This document shows positions 33,891 through 42,767 of a DNA stretch of 64,000 nucleotides, one piece after another. Both the position numbers and the translations under genes were made by a program. Source of the DNA: an uncultured Bacilli bacterium (GTDB taxonomy: Bacteria; Bacillota_I; Bacilli_A; RF39; UBA660); assembly GCA_934102215.1 (NCBI GenBank), contig CAKOSH010000001.1:296851-360850 (forward strand). The letters are read 5' to 3'. Every line of letters starts with the position of its first letter. Within the stretch, counting starts at the first letter, position 1. A model generated the notes under the pieces. The model had not been told where the DNA came from and searched no databases. It was given only the letters and a program-made list of their open reading frames with translations.

Positions 33891-36011
33891 TTAAGGTTCT
33901 AAAACATCAGGTATCTTTACATCTTCATTTTCTTCTGTAACTTTAGGTTTAACATACACTGGATATACTTTAGTAGGCTGTGTTCCTTTTTTAAATAAAT
34001 GTGTTTGTATTTTAGATGATGGAGTAGTTCCATTAGGTAGCATTGGAGGATTACTTCCAACTACTACTTTTGATGCAACTATTCCAGAAGGTCTTTCAAA
34101 TCTACTATTTTCTTCCATTACATTGTTAACAATTTCTTTTTGAATTTTAGTTCTCTCAGCCCAGGCATGATTTGCTGTATTATAAGTTTTCTTTGTTAAA
34201 TTATCATATCCATACCATATCGCAACACTATAATCAGGACTAAAAGTAACAGTCCATGCATCTTGAATAACATTTCTTGATAATTTTAATTTCTTTAAAG
34301 CAGCCTCATCATAACTACTAGTACCAGTTTTTGTTGATATATCTGTTCCCTTAACTTTAACAGATGAACTAGTTACTTTCTTAAGCATATAAGCAATCAT
34401 ATAAGCAGTTGTGTCACTCATAACATTTTTAGTTTCAAAATTAAATTCGTGGACATCTTCTTTACCACCTGTTTTATATACAATTTTATTTATACTATGT
34501 GCTTCAGTATAATTGCCTTCGTTACCAAAAGCAGAATAAGCAGAAGCAAGTTGTACAGGACTTACACCAGTAAATCCACCAATAGAATGTGCTTCATTTA
34601 TATAATTATTGCCACCTAAATATTCAGGAACAATACCAAGTGATGTTACAAATGAATTAATTTGTTTATTGTTTAACTTTTGAAATGCTTGAAGAGCACA
34701 TGTATTTCTTGATCTAACTAAACATTGTTCAAGAGTTAAGAAACCTTGATAACGTCCATCAACATTTCTCATAACTCCGCCACCAGTATAACTAACAGGC
34801 TTATCAACAAATGGAGTATATGTTGACCAGTTTTTATATTCCATACCAGGTCCATAATCAAATAATGGTTTTGCAGTACTTCCAGGGTGTCTTTTTATTT
34901 GAGTTGCATAATTCAAACTCATTTCACTATTTTTATGTCTACCAGCACCAACAGCAATAATAGCTCCAGTTTTATTATCAACAATACCAATTCCTACTTG
35001 AACTTTATCATCTTTAAACTTATGATTCTTATAAAAATCATTTATAACATCCTGTTTACTAGCATTCATCGTAGAATATATATCCATTGAAACAAGATAT
35101 GGATTATCACCAGTTCTATCAATTACTTCTTGAACAACTGTATCAATAAATCCTTGATACTTATTAATATTAGTATTATTTTTAACAATTATTTCACTTA
35201 CATCTTTACGTTTAGCAGCATCCATTTCACTTTCAGTAATATATCCATGTCTATACATTAAATCAATTACTTCATTTTTTCTTACATTTGTTTTTTCAGG
35301 ATTAACATATGGGTCATATTCACCAGGTGCTTGAAACATACCAGCAATCATCGCAGCTTCAACAAGTGTTAAATTGCTAATATCTTTATTAAAATATGTT
35401 TTAGCAGCAGTAACAACACCATAACTACCAGCACCTAAATATGGAGAATTGACATAAAATTCCATAATTTCTTCTTTAGAATAATCTTTTTCAATATTAA
35501 AGATAGACATATATATATCAGTAAACTTACGAACAAGTCCTTTAAAACCATCTGCTTTGGTACTAGTAAAAGTATTTTTAGATATTTGCATTGTTAAAGT
35601 AGAAGCCCCACCTTCATTAGTACCAGTTAAATACCCAAGTCCTGCTTTAGTAAATCTATATATATCAACGCCATCATGAATGAAAAATCTTGAGTCTTCA
35701 GTTGCAACAATCGCATCAATAAGTACTTCTGGAAGTTCATAATATTTAACAATTTGTCTTTTCTCACTCCCTATACTAGCGATCAAATCACCTTTATTAT
35801 CATATATATTAGAAGATTCATTCTTATAAAGTAATGATGTATCAAATTCAGGAGCATTCATATAGATATACATAGAAAATCCAACAAAGATAAGTATACT
35901 TGAACATATTAAAACAATTAATACCATAGAGATAACACTAACAATATTAAATTTCTTATTATCATTCTTTTTATTATTTATATATTTTTTCTTATTCTTA
36001 AACTTCTTCAT
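33891..36011 (-). CDS. ponA: class A penicillin-binding protein (transglycosylase/transpeptidase)
   Basis: 706 residues. Membrane helix at about 28-52. The GT51 glycosyltransferase domain shows ATEDSRFFIHDGVD (catalytic Glu), GGASTLTMQISKN and the second acidic region EEIMEFYVNSPYLGAG. The transpeptidase has SxxK as HPGSTAKPLFDYG, SRN in VRSRNTCALQAF and KTG in STKTGTSSYDEA. It polymerises and crosslinks peptidoglycan. The start at 36011 lies close behind a TATAAT-containing stretch with no strong ribosome binding site; a GTG at 36065 would extend it. First gene of a pbp-sortase pair. Confidence 0.95.
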   Translation of the reverse strand: MKKFKNKKKYINNKKNDNKKFNIVSVISMVLIVLICSSILIFVGFSMYIYMNAPEFDTSLLYKNESSNIYDNKGDLIASIGSEKRQIVKYYELPEVLIDAIVATEDSRFFIHDGVDIYRFTKAGLGYLTGTNEGGASTLTMQISKNTFTSTKADGFKGLVRKFTDIYMSIFNIEKDYSKEEIMEFYVNSPYLGAGSYGVVTAAKTYFNKDISNLTLVEAAMIAGMFQAPGEYDPYVNPEKTNVRKNEVIDLMYRHGYITESEMDAAKRKDVSEIIVKNNTNINKYQGFIDTVVQEVIDRTGDNPYLVSMDIYSTMNASKQDVINDFYKNHKFKDDKVQVGIGIVDNKTGAIIAVGAGRHKNSEMSLNYATQIKRHPGSTAKPLFDYGPGMEYKNWSTYTPFVDKPVSYTGGGVMRNVDGRYQGFLTLEQCLVRSRNTCALQAFQKLNNKQINSFVTSLGIVPEYLGGNNYINEAHSIGGFTGVSPVQLASAYSAFGNEGNYTEAHSINKIVYKTGGKEDVHEFNFETKNVMSDTTAYMIAYMLKKVTSSSVKVKGTDISTKTGTSSYDEAALKKLKLSRNVIQDAWTVTFSPDYSVAIWYGYDNLTKKTYNTANHAWAERTKIQKEIVNNVMEENSRFERPSGIVASKVVVGSNPPMLPNGTTPSSKIQTHLFKKGTQPTKVYPVYVKPKVTEENEDVKIPDVLEP

Positions 36012-36121
36012 AATATTATTATAAACCAAAATTGATATTATATGCTTTACATTTTGAAAAAACACAAGTTTACTTATATTTTTAAGGATGTTATAATAAA
36101 ATTATACAAAGGAATGATAAT

Positions 36122-37072
36122 ATGATGAAATGTGTATTAATTTACAATCCAAATAGTGGTAAATTAACAAACAGAAATGATATTAAGAAGTTATACAAAA
36201 TATTTGAAAATTATGGTTATGAAGTAGAAATAATTTATACTGAATATAAAGGCCATGCGAAAGAAATAACTAAAAAATTAAAAGATGTAGATTTACTTAT
36301 ATGTGCTGGAGGAGATGGAACTTTAAATGAGGTAATATCTGGTAATATTGAAAGAAGTAAGCCATTATTACTTGGTCATCTTCCACTTGGTAGTGTTAAT
36401 GATGTAGCACATATGTATGGACTTACTGGGAGTACTACAAGAAATTTAGTTATGCTTTTAAATGGAGCAAGAAAGAATATAGATGTATGTCTTTTAAATG
36501 GTAATCCTTTTGTATATGTAGCATGTATAGGCGCATGGGTAGATATATCATATAGTACACCTAGAAAGTTAAAAGAAAAATATGGTAAATTTGCTTATGC
36601 TATATATGGTATAAAACAATTAAAACAAAAATTACAATTTTATAATGTAAAATACACAGTAAATGGTGAAACACATGAAGATAGATTCTCATTCATATTT
36701 ATAACTAATTCAAATAGAGTTGGTGGTGTTAATAATATATATGATGATGTTAAACTTGATGATAATAAATTTGAAGTATTACTTTGTGATATAAAAAATA
36801 AATGGGATATTATAAGAGCAGTTCATTATTTAACACATAGAAAACTTGAAGATATTCCGGTATTTAAATATTATAAAACTGATAATATAAAGTTAGAATT
36901 TGATGAGGTTCCACCATCATGGTGTATAGATGGAGATGAACTTACTCATGAATCTAAAACATTTGAAATAAAAATTAATAAAGATAATGATATGTTACTT
37001 CCAACTAAAAATATAGAAAAACTATTTGAAAATAACACAGAACCTGATGAATTTGAAGAACTAGATGAATAA
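36122..37072 (+). CDS. diacylglycerol/lipid kinase family protein
   Basis: 316 residues. The NAD-kinase-like fold motifs YNPNSGKL near the start and ICAGGDGTLNEVISG at about 62-76 mark the DAGK catalytic domain, and WCIDGDE near the C terminus is the second signature. It phosphorylates diacylglycerol or a related lipid at the inner membrane, recycling it to phospholipid synthesis. An acidic tail (NNTEPDEFEELDE) ends the protein. Confidence 0.9.
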   Translation: MMKCVLIYNPNSGKLTNRNDIKKLYKIFENYGYEVEIIYTEYKGHAKEITKKLKDVDLLICAGGDGTLNEVISGNIERSKPLLLGHLPLGSVNDVAHMYGLTGSTTRNLVMLLNGARKNIDVCLLNGNPFVYVACIGAWVDISYSTPRKLKEKYGKFAYAIYGIKQLKQKLQFYNVKYTVNGETHEDRFSFIFITNSNRVGGVNNIYDDVKLDDNKFEVLLCDIKNKWDIIRAVHYLTHRKLEDIPVFKYYKTDNIKLEFDEVPPSWCIDGDELTHESKTFEIKINKDNDMLLPTKNIEKLFENNTEPDEFEELDE

Positions 37073-37136
37073 TCTAGTTTTAAATTGTAAAAAAATAATT
37101 TATATATTATAATAATTATAGAATAGAGGAATAAAG

Positions 37137-38099
37137 ATGGAAATAGTAGTTTCAATATTATTATTGTTAATAGGATTTTATGTATTAATAAAATGTTCAG
37201 ATATATTTGTAGATGCAGTTAGTTCAATTGCTACTAATTTTAAGATGTCAAAAATGATGATAGCACTTACGGTTGCGGCTTTTGGTACTTGTGCTCCAGA
37301 ACTTGCTATTTCATTTCAAAGTATAAGAGGAGGCTCTGGTGATATAGCACTTGCTAATGTACTAGGAAGTAATGTTGTTAATATCTTGTTAATAATAGGA
37401 TTAGCCGCTACAATATGTCCAATAAAAGTAAAAAAAGAAGTAACTAAAAAAGAATTACCAATATTACTTGTAGTAACTACAATGTTTTCTTTATCAATAA
37501 TTTCACATTATATAGGTAGAACTCCTGATAGTTTTATATTAAGTAGATCAGATGGTATATTATTTATATTCTTTTTCCTATTATTTATATTTTATATAGT
37601 ATCAGTTGTTAAATCTAAACAAGGACTTTTTGAAAGTAATAAACCACAATTTAATATGCTTACTTCAATTATTTTAGTAGTAGGTTGTTGTGTTGGAATA
37701 ATACTTGCTAGTGATTTAGTTGTTGATAATGCTAAAGTTTTAGCAGAGGCACTTAATGTTAGTACTAAGTTTATAACTATGACAGTAGTTGTTATTGGAA
37801 CATCTCTTCCTGAAATGACTATGACAGTTGTTGCTTCAAAGAAAGGCGAATTTGATATAGCGCTTGGTAATATAATTGGAACAAATATATTTAATATAGG
37901 AATAGTTTTAGGACTTCCACTTCTAGTTTATGGTGGATTTTCATCAGTATCATTTTCACTTATTGATGTTTTAGCGGTACAACTTGCTGTTTCAGTATTA
38001 TATTTCTTTTCAAAAAATGATAAAGTATTATCAAGAAAAGAAGGTATAATAATGATATTGTTATTCTGTTTGTATTATGGATATATGTTGATATTTTGA
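37137..38099 (+). CDS. calcium/cation antiporter (CaCA family)
   Basis: 320 residues with ten predicted helices and the two inverted α-repeats: AAFGTCAPELAISFQS near residue 47 and VIGTSLPEMTMTVVAS near 218. The acidic residue in each repeat (Glu) binds Ca2+. Exports calcium in exchange for Na+ or H+. AGAGGAA before the start. It ends in TGA, and its last codons overlap the likely -35 of the antisense RNA at 38.1 kb. Confidence 0.92.
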   Translation: MEIVVSILLLLIGFYVLIKCSDIFVDAVSSIATNFKMSKMMIALTVAAFGTCAPELAISFQSIRGGSGDIALANVLGSNVVNILLIIGLAATICPIKVKKEVTKKELPILLVVTTMFSLSIISHYIGRTPDSFILSRSDGILFIFFFLLFIFYIVSVVKSKQGLFESNKPQFNMLTSIILVVGCCVGIILASDLVVDNAKVLAEALNVSTKFITMTVVVIGTSLPEMTMTVVASKKGEFDIALGNIIGTNIFNIGIVLGLPLLVYGGFSSVSFSLIDVLAVQLAVSVLYFFSKNDKVLSRKEGIIMILLFCLYYGYMLIF

Positions 38100-38116
38100 T
38101 ATGTTCATGATAATAT
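38088..38116 (+). promoter_or_regulatory. promoter of the putative antitoxin RNA
   Basis: -35 TTGATA (38088-38093), a 17-base spacer and -10 TAATAT (38111-38116). Transcription would start at about 38122-38124. Confidence 0.6.
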
Positions 38117-38121
38117 ATATT

Positions 38122-38202
38122 TAGTGAAGTGCTTAACCCCTGATGGCTAGGCATCACAAAGTTTTTTTGTTTTTGCCTAACTTACAGTGTTAGGCGTTTT
38201 TT
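38122..38202 (+). ncRNA. putative antitoxin RNA of an Fst-like type I system
   Basis: About 75-80 bases from the predicted start to the T-run of a hairpin terminator. A small 5' hairpin (TGATG 38141-38145, CATCA 38152-38156) exposes the loop GCTAGG. The RNA converges on and shares its terminator with the toxin mRNA on the other strand. Size and layout resemble RNA II of Fst/par loci. Confidence 0.5.
38167..38202. terminator. bidirectional terminator shared by toxin and antitoxin RNAs
   Basis: GCCTAAC (38175-38181) pairs with GTTAGGC (38189-38195) and has T-rich tracts on both sides (T5-T7), so it stops transcription from either strand. Confidence 0.85.
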
Positions 38203-38203
38203 A

Positions 38204-38272
38204 TTAACCAAAGATGATTAATAAAATGATAATTATGTCTTGAATGAAAATTAATAAATCTTTCTTATCCAT
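38204..38272 (-). CDS. Fst-like small hydrophobic toxin peptide
   Basis: 22 residues starting MDKKDLLIFI, a run of Ile/Leu, and ending IIFG-stop. A charged N terminus followed by one membrane span is typical of Fst/TxpA-like type I toxins. The ribosome binding site GGAGGTGAG is ideal (6 to 8 bases before the ATG at 38272). CTCCA/TGGAG (38311-38315 with 38283-38287) in the mRNA leader can sequester that site, as in known loci. The gene ends just before the shared terminator. Too short for routine gene finding. Confidence 0.7.
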   Translation of the reverse strand: MDKKDLLIFIQDIIIILLIIFG

Positions 38273-38335
38273 AATTTCTCACCTCCATTAAATCTTTTAC
38301 GATATAAGAGTGGAGACGCCTAGCCTAAGCACTTC

Positions 38336-38595
38336 AAAAGTACTCTAACATATATAAAATATTAAATCAAATTACCCAAAACTCAATTTTAGGTTCAAAA
38401 GCATATGTCAAAATTAAATAATATAGTTAATAGACTATCTCAAAATACAATTATTAAACATAAAATAGTCTTCAAAATTGAATTATTGGTTTTTAAAATA
38501 AATTTTTATTTTTTTCTATTTTACACATATTTTTAACTTTATTTGCATTATCACTACTTTTTCTTTATAATTAAGTATGTAGAATGAGGTGTATT
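38336..38595. other. gene-free spacer with an inverted CAATTTT/AAAATTG pair
   Basis: No ORF is seen. CAATTTT (38384-38390) and AAAATTG (38474-38480) could pair over 80 bases. The element TCAAAATTGAATT here is also found at 58.18 kb. A GAGGTG site (38587-38592) serves the next gene. The toxin mRNA promoter should lie at its left edge on the minus strand (TTGATT and TAGAGT, 17 bases apart). Confidence 0.4.
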
Positions 38596-39474
38596 ATGAG
38601 AAAATTAGGCGATAGAAAAGATGCTAAAAAGGTAAGAAATCTTGATGGTTTACATAATGTAATGATAGATATTAAGCCTGAAAGATGTGATAGTGATGTC
38701 TATATGAATAAAGAAATAGACATTACTAAATTAATAAAATATGTAGAAAAATATAAGAAAGAACATCCTGATAATAAGATTACATACTTTCATGCTTTTG
38801 CAATGGCTTTTGCTAAAACAATATACAATAAACCTCTTTTAAATAGATTTGTAGCAAATAGAACTTTCTATGATAGAAATGATGTTATAATAGCATTCGT
38901 AGCTAAAATAGCATTTGAAGAAGACTCTGAAGAAGTAATGATAAATATAAAAGTAGATAAAGATGATAATATATTTACATTAAGAGATAAAATTACAAAG
39001 AGAGTTGCTAAAATAAGAAATAGTAAAAAAGGTGAAAAGAAAGAAAATACAAATAATATAGTTGATGTAGTAGGTAAACTTCCTAAATTAATAAGAATGA
39101 TAGTAACAGGAGCACTTAAATTTTTAGATAAACATGGATGGTTACCTGAATCTATTACTAAAGATAATTTATATTATAGTAGCGTTATCTTATCTAACTT
39201 AGGTAACTTTAAGATTGGTTCTATATATCATAACATTGTAAACTTTGGTACAAGTTCCATAATAGCAACGATGGGAATGATACATAAATCTAAAGTAATT
39301 GATAAAGATGGCAAAGAGAAAATAATAGATGTATGTGATTTTGGAGTTAATATGGATGAAAGAATTGCTGATGGATACTATTTCGCTAAATCAATTAAAG
39401 TGTTAGAATATATACTTGATAACCCTGAATTACTGGAGGATAGAGCAGATGCAAGAATCGAAATTGATGAGTAA
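38596..39474 (+). CDS. E2-type (CAT-like) acyltransferase-fold protein without lipoyl domain
   Basis: 292 residues from MRKLGDRKDAKKVR. The whole protein is the catalytic fold of 2-oxoacid dehydrogenase E2 or chloramphenicol acetyltransferase. The FGTSSIIATMGMIHK and DERIADGYYFAKSIKVLEY segments match the fold's C-terminal core, but the catalytic motif HxxxDG has Glu in place of His. No lipoyl domain is present. It overlaps the acyl-CoA ligase gene and so may transfer acyl groups supplied by it, or be a structural relative. Confidence 0.75.
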   Translation: MRKLGDRKDAKKVRNLDGLHNVMIDIKPERCDSDVYMNKEIDITKLIKYVEKYKKEHPDNKITYFHAFAMAFAKTIYNKPLLNRFVANRTFYDRNDVIIAFVAKIAFEEDSEEVMINIKVDKDDNIFTLRDKITKRVAKIRNSKKGEKKENTNNIVDVVGKLPKLIRMIVTGALKFLDKHGWLPESITKDNLYYSSVILSNLGNFKIGSIYHNIVNFGTSSIIATMGMIHKSKVIDKDGKEKIIDVCDFGVNMDERIADGYYFAKSIKVLEYILDNPELLEDRADARIEIDE

Positions 39475-41266
39475 AGAAGAAAAGAAAAAATTAAAGAAAC
39501 AAGAAAAACTTAAAAAAATTGAAGAGAAAAACTTCAAAAAAGAAGTAAAAAAAGAAGAAAAACTTAATAAGAAAAATAATATAAAAACACCTTGGTTAAA
39601 ATACTATAAAGAAGGAGTACCAGCACATTTAAATTATCCTAAAGGTACTATGGTAGGATACTTTTTAGAAGCAGTAGCAAGATATCCTGAAAATATAGCA
39701 ATAGAATATTATGGAAGAACTTATACATATAGAGCATTCTATGAAATGATAAGAGATACAGCAAAATCATTAAAGAGCCAAGGTGTAAAAGAAGGAGATA
39801 CTATCGCTATATGTATGCCTAATACACCAGAAGCATTACTTATGTTTTATGCAGCTAATATGGTAGGAGCATTAGTTTCATTAATACATCCATTATCAGC
39901 AGAAAAAGAAATTCAAAATTATATTAATGGTTCAGGAGCAACATTTCTTTTATCATTAGATTTAGTATATGATAAAGTTCATAATATAGTAGATAATACA
40001 TGTATTAAAAAGATAGTTATTGCATCAGCTGGAGATAGTTTAAAAACAATAAAGAAATTCTTATATAAATTTAAAAATAGAGGTACTGTTCCTAAAATAG
40101 AATTAACTGATGATATAATGACTTGGAATGAATTTATAAATTATGGATACGATTATCAAGGCGAAATAGCATGCTTAAAAGGAGCAAATGATCCAGCAGT
40201 TATACTTTATAGTGGAGGAACTAGTGGAGATCCTAAAGGAATATTGCTTACTAATATGAATTTTAATGCTTTAGCACTTAGTTGTCATAAAATGATAGAA
40301 CAGTCAGGTGAAAGTGAATCTATACTTGCGATACTTCCAATATTTCATGGATTTGGTCTTGGAGTATGTATACATACAACACTAGGTTGTGGTATGAGAG
40401 TAGTATTAATACCAAACTTTAATCCTAAAGACTTTGGAAAACTACTTCATAAACATAAAATATCAATTGTATGTGGAGTTCCATCATTATTTGAATCACT
40501 TACTAAAACTTCTATGGGAAAAAATGATTTATCAAAACTTAAGAGTGCGATAAGTGGTGGAGACTTTATGTCAAAAGATTTAAAAAATAAAGTTGATACA
40601 TATTTTCGTGAACATGGAAGTAATGCTGAAATAAGAGTTGGTTATGGACTTACTGAAGCAAGTGCTGCGATATGTGTTACACCTACAGGTGGATATAGAG
40701 AAAGTTCAATAGGAATACCATTTCCTGATACATATGTAAAAGTGGTTAGAGTTGGAACTCATGATGAAGTACCATATGGAGAAGATGGAGAAATATGTAT
40801 AAGTGGACCAACTGTTATGATGGGATACTTAAATAACTTAGAAGAAACTATTCAAACATTACAAATACATGAAGATGGTAGAACTTGGCTTCATACTGGA
40901 GATGTTGGCTCTATGGATAAAGATGGATTTGTATATTTTAAACAAAGAGTTAAAAGAATAATAATTTCTAATGGATATAATTTATATCCAAGTTATATAG
41001 AAACAATAATAAATAGTCATCCTGACGTGTTTACTAGTACAGTAATAGGTATTCCTCATCCTAAAAAGGTACAGGTAGCAAAAGCATATATTGTGCTTAA
41101 AGATGGAGTTAAACCTAGTAAAGAGGTTGAAAAAAGTATAAGACTTCATTGTGAAAAGAATTTAGCAAGATATTCATTACCTGCTGTATATGAATTTAGA
41201 GAATCACTTCCTAAAACATTAGTAGGTAAGGTAGCATATAGAGAACTTGAAAAAGAATCAAAGTAA
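39449..41266 (+). CDS. AMP-dependent acyl-CoA synthetase
   Basis: 605 residues from the ATG at 39449 behind GGAGGA. A Lys/Glu-rich N-terminal helix of 35 residues precedes the ANL-family core. Motifs include YSGGTSGDPKGILLT (AMP/P-loop), YGLTEASAAICVTP, the TGDVGSMDKDGFVYF hinge and the C-terminal PKTLVGKVAYREL with the catalytic Lys. Activates a fatty or aromatic acid as AMP ester and loads CoA. It overlaps its upstream neighbour by 26 bases. Confidence 0.9.
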   Translation: MQESKLMSKEEKKKLKKQEKLKKIEEKNFKKEVKKEEKLNKKNNIKTPWLKYYKEGVPAHLNYPKGTMVGYFLEAVARYPENIAIEYYGRTYTYRAFYEMIRDTAKSLKSQGVKEGDTIAICMPNTPEALLMFYAANMVGALVSLIHPLSAEKEIQNYINGSGATFLLSLDLVYDKVHNIVDNTCIKKIVIASAGDSLKTIKKFLYKFKNRGTVPKIELTDDIMTWNEFINYGYDYQGEIACLKGANDPAVILYSGGTSGDPKGILLTNMNFNALALSCHKMIEQSGESESILAILPIFHGFGLGVCIHTTLGCGMRVVLIPNFNPKDFGKLLHKHKISIVCGVPSLFESLTKTSMGKNDLSKLKSAISGGDFMSKDLKNKVDTYFREHGSNAEIRVGYGLTEASAAICVTPTGGYRESSIGIPFPDTYVKVVRVGTHDEVPYGEDGEICISGPTVMMGYLNNLEETIQTLQIHEDGRTWLHTGDVGSMDKDGFVYFKQRVKRIIISNGYNLYPSYIETIINSHPDVFTSTVIGIPHPKKVQVAKAYIVLKDGVKPSKEVEKSIRLHCEKNLARYSLPAVYEFRESLPKTLVGKVAYRELEKESK

Positions 41267-41275
41267 GGAGAATAT

Positions 41276-42682
41276 ATGAAAAAATATGATGTAGCAATAA
41301 TAGGTGCAGGTCCTGGAGGGTTATTTTGTGCTTATGAATTAATTCAAAACAATAAGAATTTAAAAGTAGCTTTAATTGATAAAGGACATAGAGCAGAAAC
41401 AAGAATGTGTCCTATGAAAGTTAATGGTGGAAAATGTGTTAATTGTAAAGTTTGCCAAATATTATCAGGATATGGAGGTGCTGGAACTTTCTCTGATGGA
41501 AAACTTAATTTTATTCCTAAATTAGGTAAAAGTGATTTATTTAAATATATGAGTGAAAGTGAAGCATATAACTTAATAGATGATACTGAAAAAATATTTA
41601 ATAAATTCCATATGGATAGTGAAGTATATCCATCTAACTTAGATGAAGCATTTCAATTAAAAAAAGAAGTTGCTAAAACAGGAGCAAGACTTCTTCTTAT
41701 AAAACAAAAACATTTAGGAAGTGATAAATTACCAACATATATTAAAGAATTTACTGATTATTTAGAAAGTCATGGAGTAGAAATATATGAGAATGCTAAT
41801 GTAGTTGATATACAAAGTGAATCTAAAAATAAACATAAAATAATATTTGAAAAAGGTGAAGAAATAGAATCTTCTAAAGTAGTAGTTGCTCCTGGAAGAA
41901 CTGGTGCTAAATGGATACAAGAGTTATCTGATAAATACAATATTCCATATACTAGTCAAAGTATAGAAATAGGAGTAAGAGTAGAAGTACGTAAAGAAAT
42001 ACTCGAAGATATTACAAATGTTATATATGATCCAACTATATTTATTAAAACAGATACTTATAGTGATGAAATAAGAACATTTTGTACTAATCCAGGAGGA
42101 TTCGTAGCCAAAGAAAATTATTATGGATTCATATGCGTTAATGGACACTCATTAAAAGATATAAAATCTAACAATTCAAACTTTGCATTTATAAGTAAGG
42201 TAGGTCTTACAGAGCCAGCCACAAATACTAGACTTTATGGAGAAAGTATTGCTAGAATAGCAAATGTTCTAGGAGATGGCAAACCAATTATACAATCATT
42301 ACGTGACCTTAAAAAAGGTAGAAGAAGTGAATGGAAAAGAATTAATAAAGGATTTATTGAACCAACACTTAAAGATTGCGTAGCAGGAGATCTTGCATTA
42401 ATACTACCTCATAGAATAATAACTAATATATTAGAAGGACTAGAGAAACTTGATAAAATAATACCAGGTGTTAATAATGATGAAACATTACTTTATGGAC
42501 CAGAAATAAAATTCTTTAGTAATGAAATAACAACAAATAATAAATTTAAATTAGAAGATTATGATATATACTTTATAGGTGATGGTGCTGGTAAAGCAGG
42601 TAACATAGTAACAGCTGCCGCAACAGGATTAGTAGCTGCAAGAGATATATTAGATAATACAAAGAAAACTATGAAAAAATAA
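41276..42682 (+). CDS. FAD-dependent oxidoreductase-like protein
   Basis: 468 residues. N-terminal Rossmann motif IIGAGPGGLFCAYEL for FAD. A Cys cluster (RMCPMKVNGGKCVNCKVCQI) follows, unusual for simple oxidoreductases and possibly binding metal or undergoing redox. The C-terminal IGDGAGKAGNIVTAAATGLV closes the FAD site. It belongs to a family with no established substrate. AAGGAG precedes the start, 9 bases after the acyl-CoA ligase gene. Confidence 0.85.
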   Translation: MKKYDVAIIGAGPGGLFCAYELIQNNKNLKVALIDKGHRAETRMCPMKVNGGKCVNCKVCQILSGYGGAGTFSDGKLNFIPKLGKSDLFKYMSESEAYNLIDDTEKIFNKFHMDSEVYPSNLDEAFQLKKEVAKTGARLLLIKQKHLGSDKLPTYIKEFTDYLESHGVEIYENANVVDIQSESKNKHKIIFEKGEEIESSKVVVAPGRTGAKWIQELSDKYNIPYTSQSIEIGVRVEVRKEILEDITNVIYDPTIFIKTDTYSDEIRTFCTNPGGFVAKENYYGFICVNGHSLKDIKSNNSNFAFISKVGLTEPATNTRLYGESIARIANVLGDGKPIIQSLRDLKKGRRSEWKRINKGFIEPTLKDCVAGDLALILPHRIITNILEGLEKLDKIIPGVNNDETLLYGPEIKFFSNEITTNNKFKLEDYDIYFIGDGAGKAGNIVTAAATGLVAARDILDNTKKTMKK

Positions 42683-42695
42683 TTCATAGTTTTTG
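42665..42695 (+). terminator. terminator of the acyltransferase-ligase-flavoprotein operon
   Basis: AAAACTATGAA pairs with TTCATAGTTTT around AAAATAA, followed by T-rich sequence. It starts in the last codons of the gene. Confidence 0.8.
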
Positions 42696-42767
42696 AATGC
42701 AATTTTTCTTTTAAATAAAGTTAATATATGCTAGAATACAAAGTTAATAGAAAGGCAAAAAGCATAC

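Larger units (their letters stand above)
38126..38335. repeat. inverted repeats bounding the type I toxin-antitoxin locus
   Basis: GAAGTGCTTA (38126-38135) plus GGCTAGGC (38145-38152) recur in inverted form as GCCTAGCCTAAGCACTTC (38318-38335). As both transcripts are convergent, each would begin with nearly the same 5' sequence. The left arm has a 9-base insertion between the two blocks. Confidence 0.8.
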
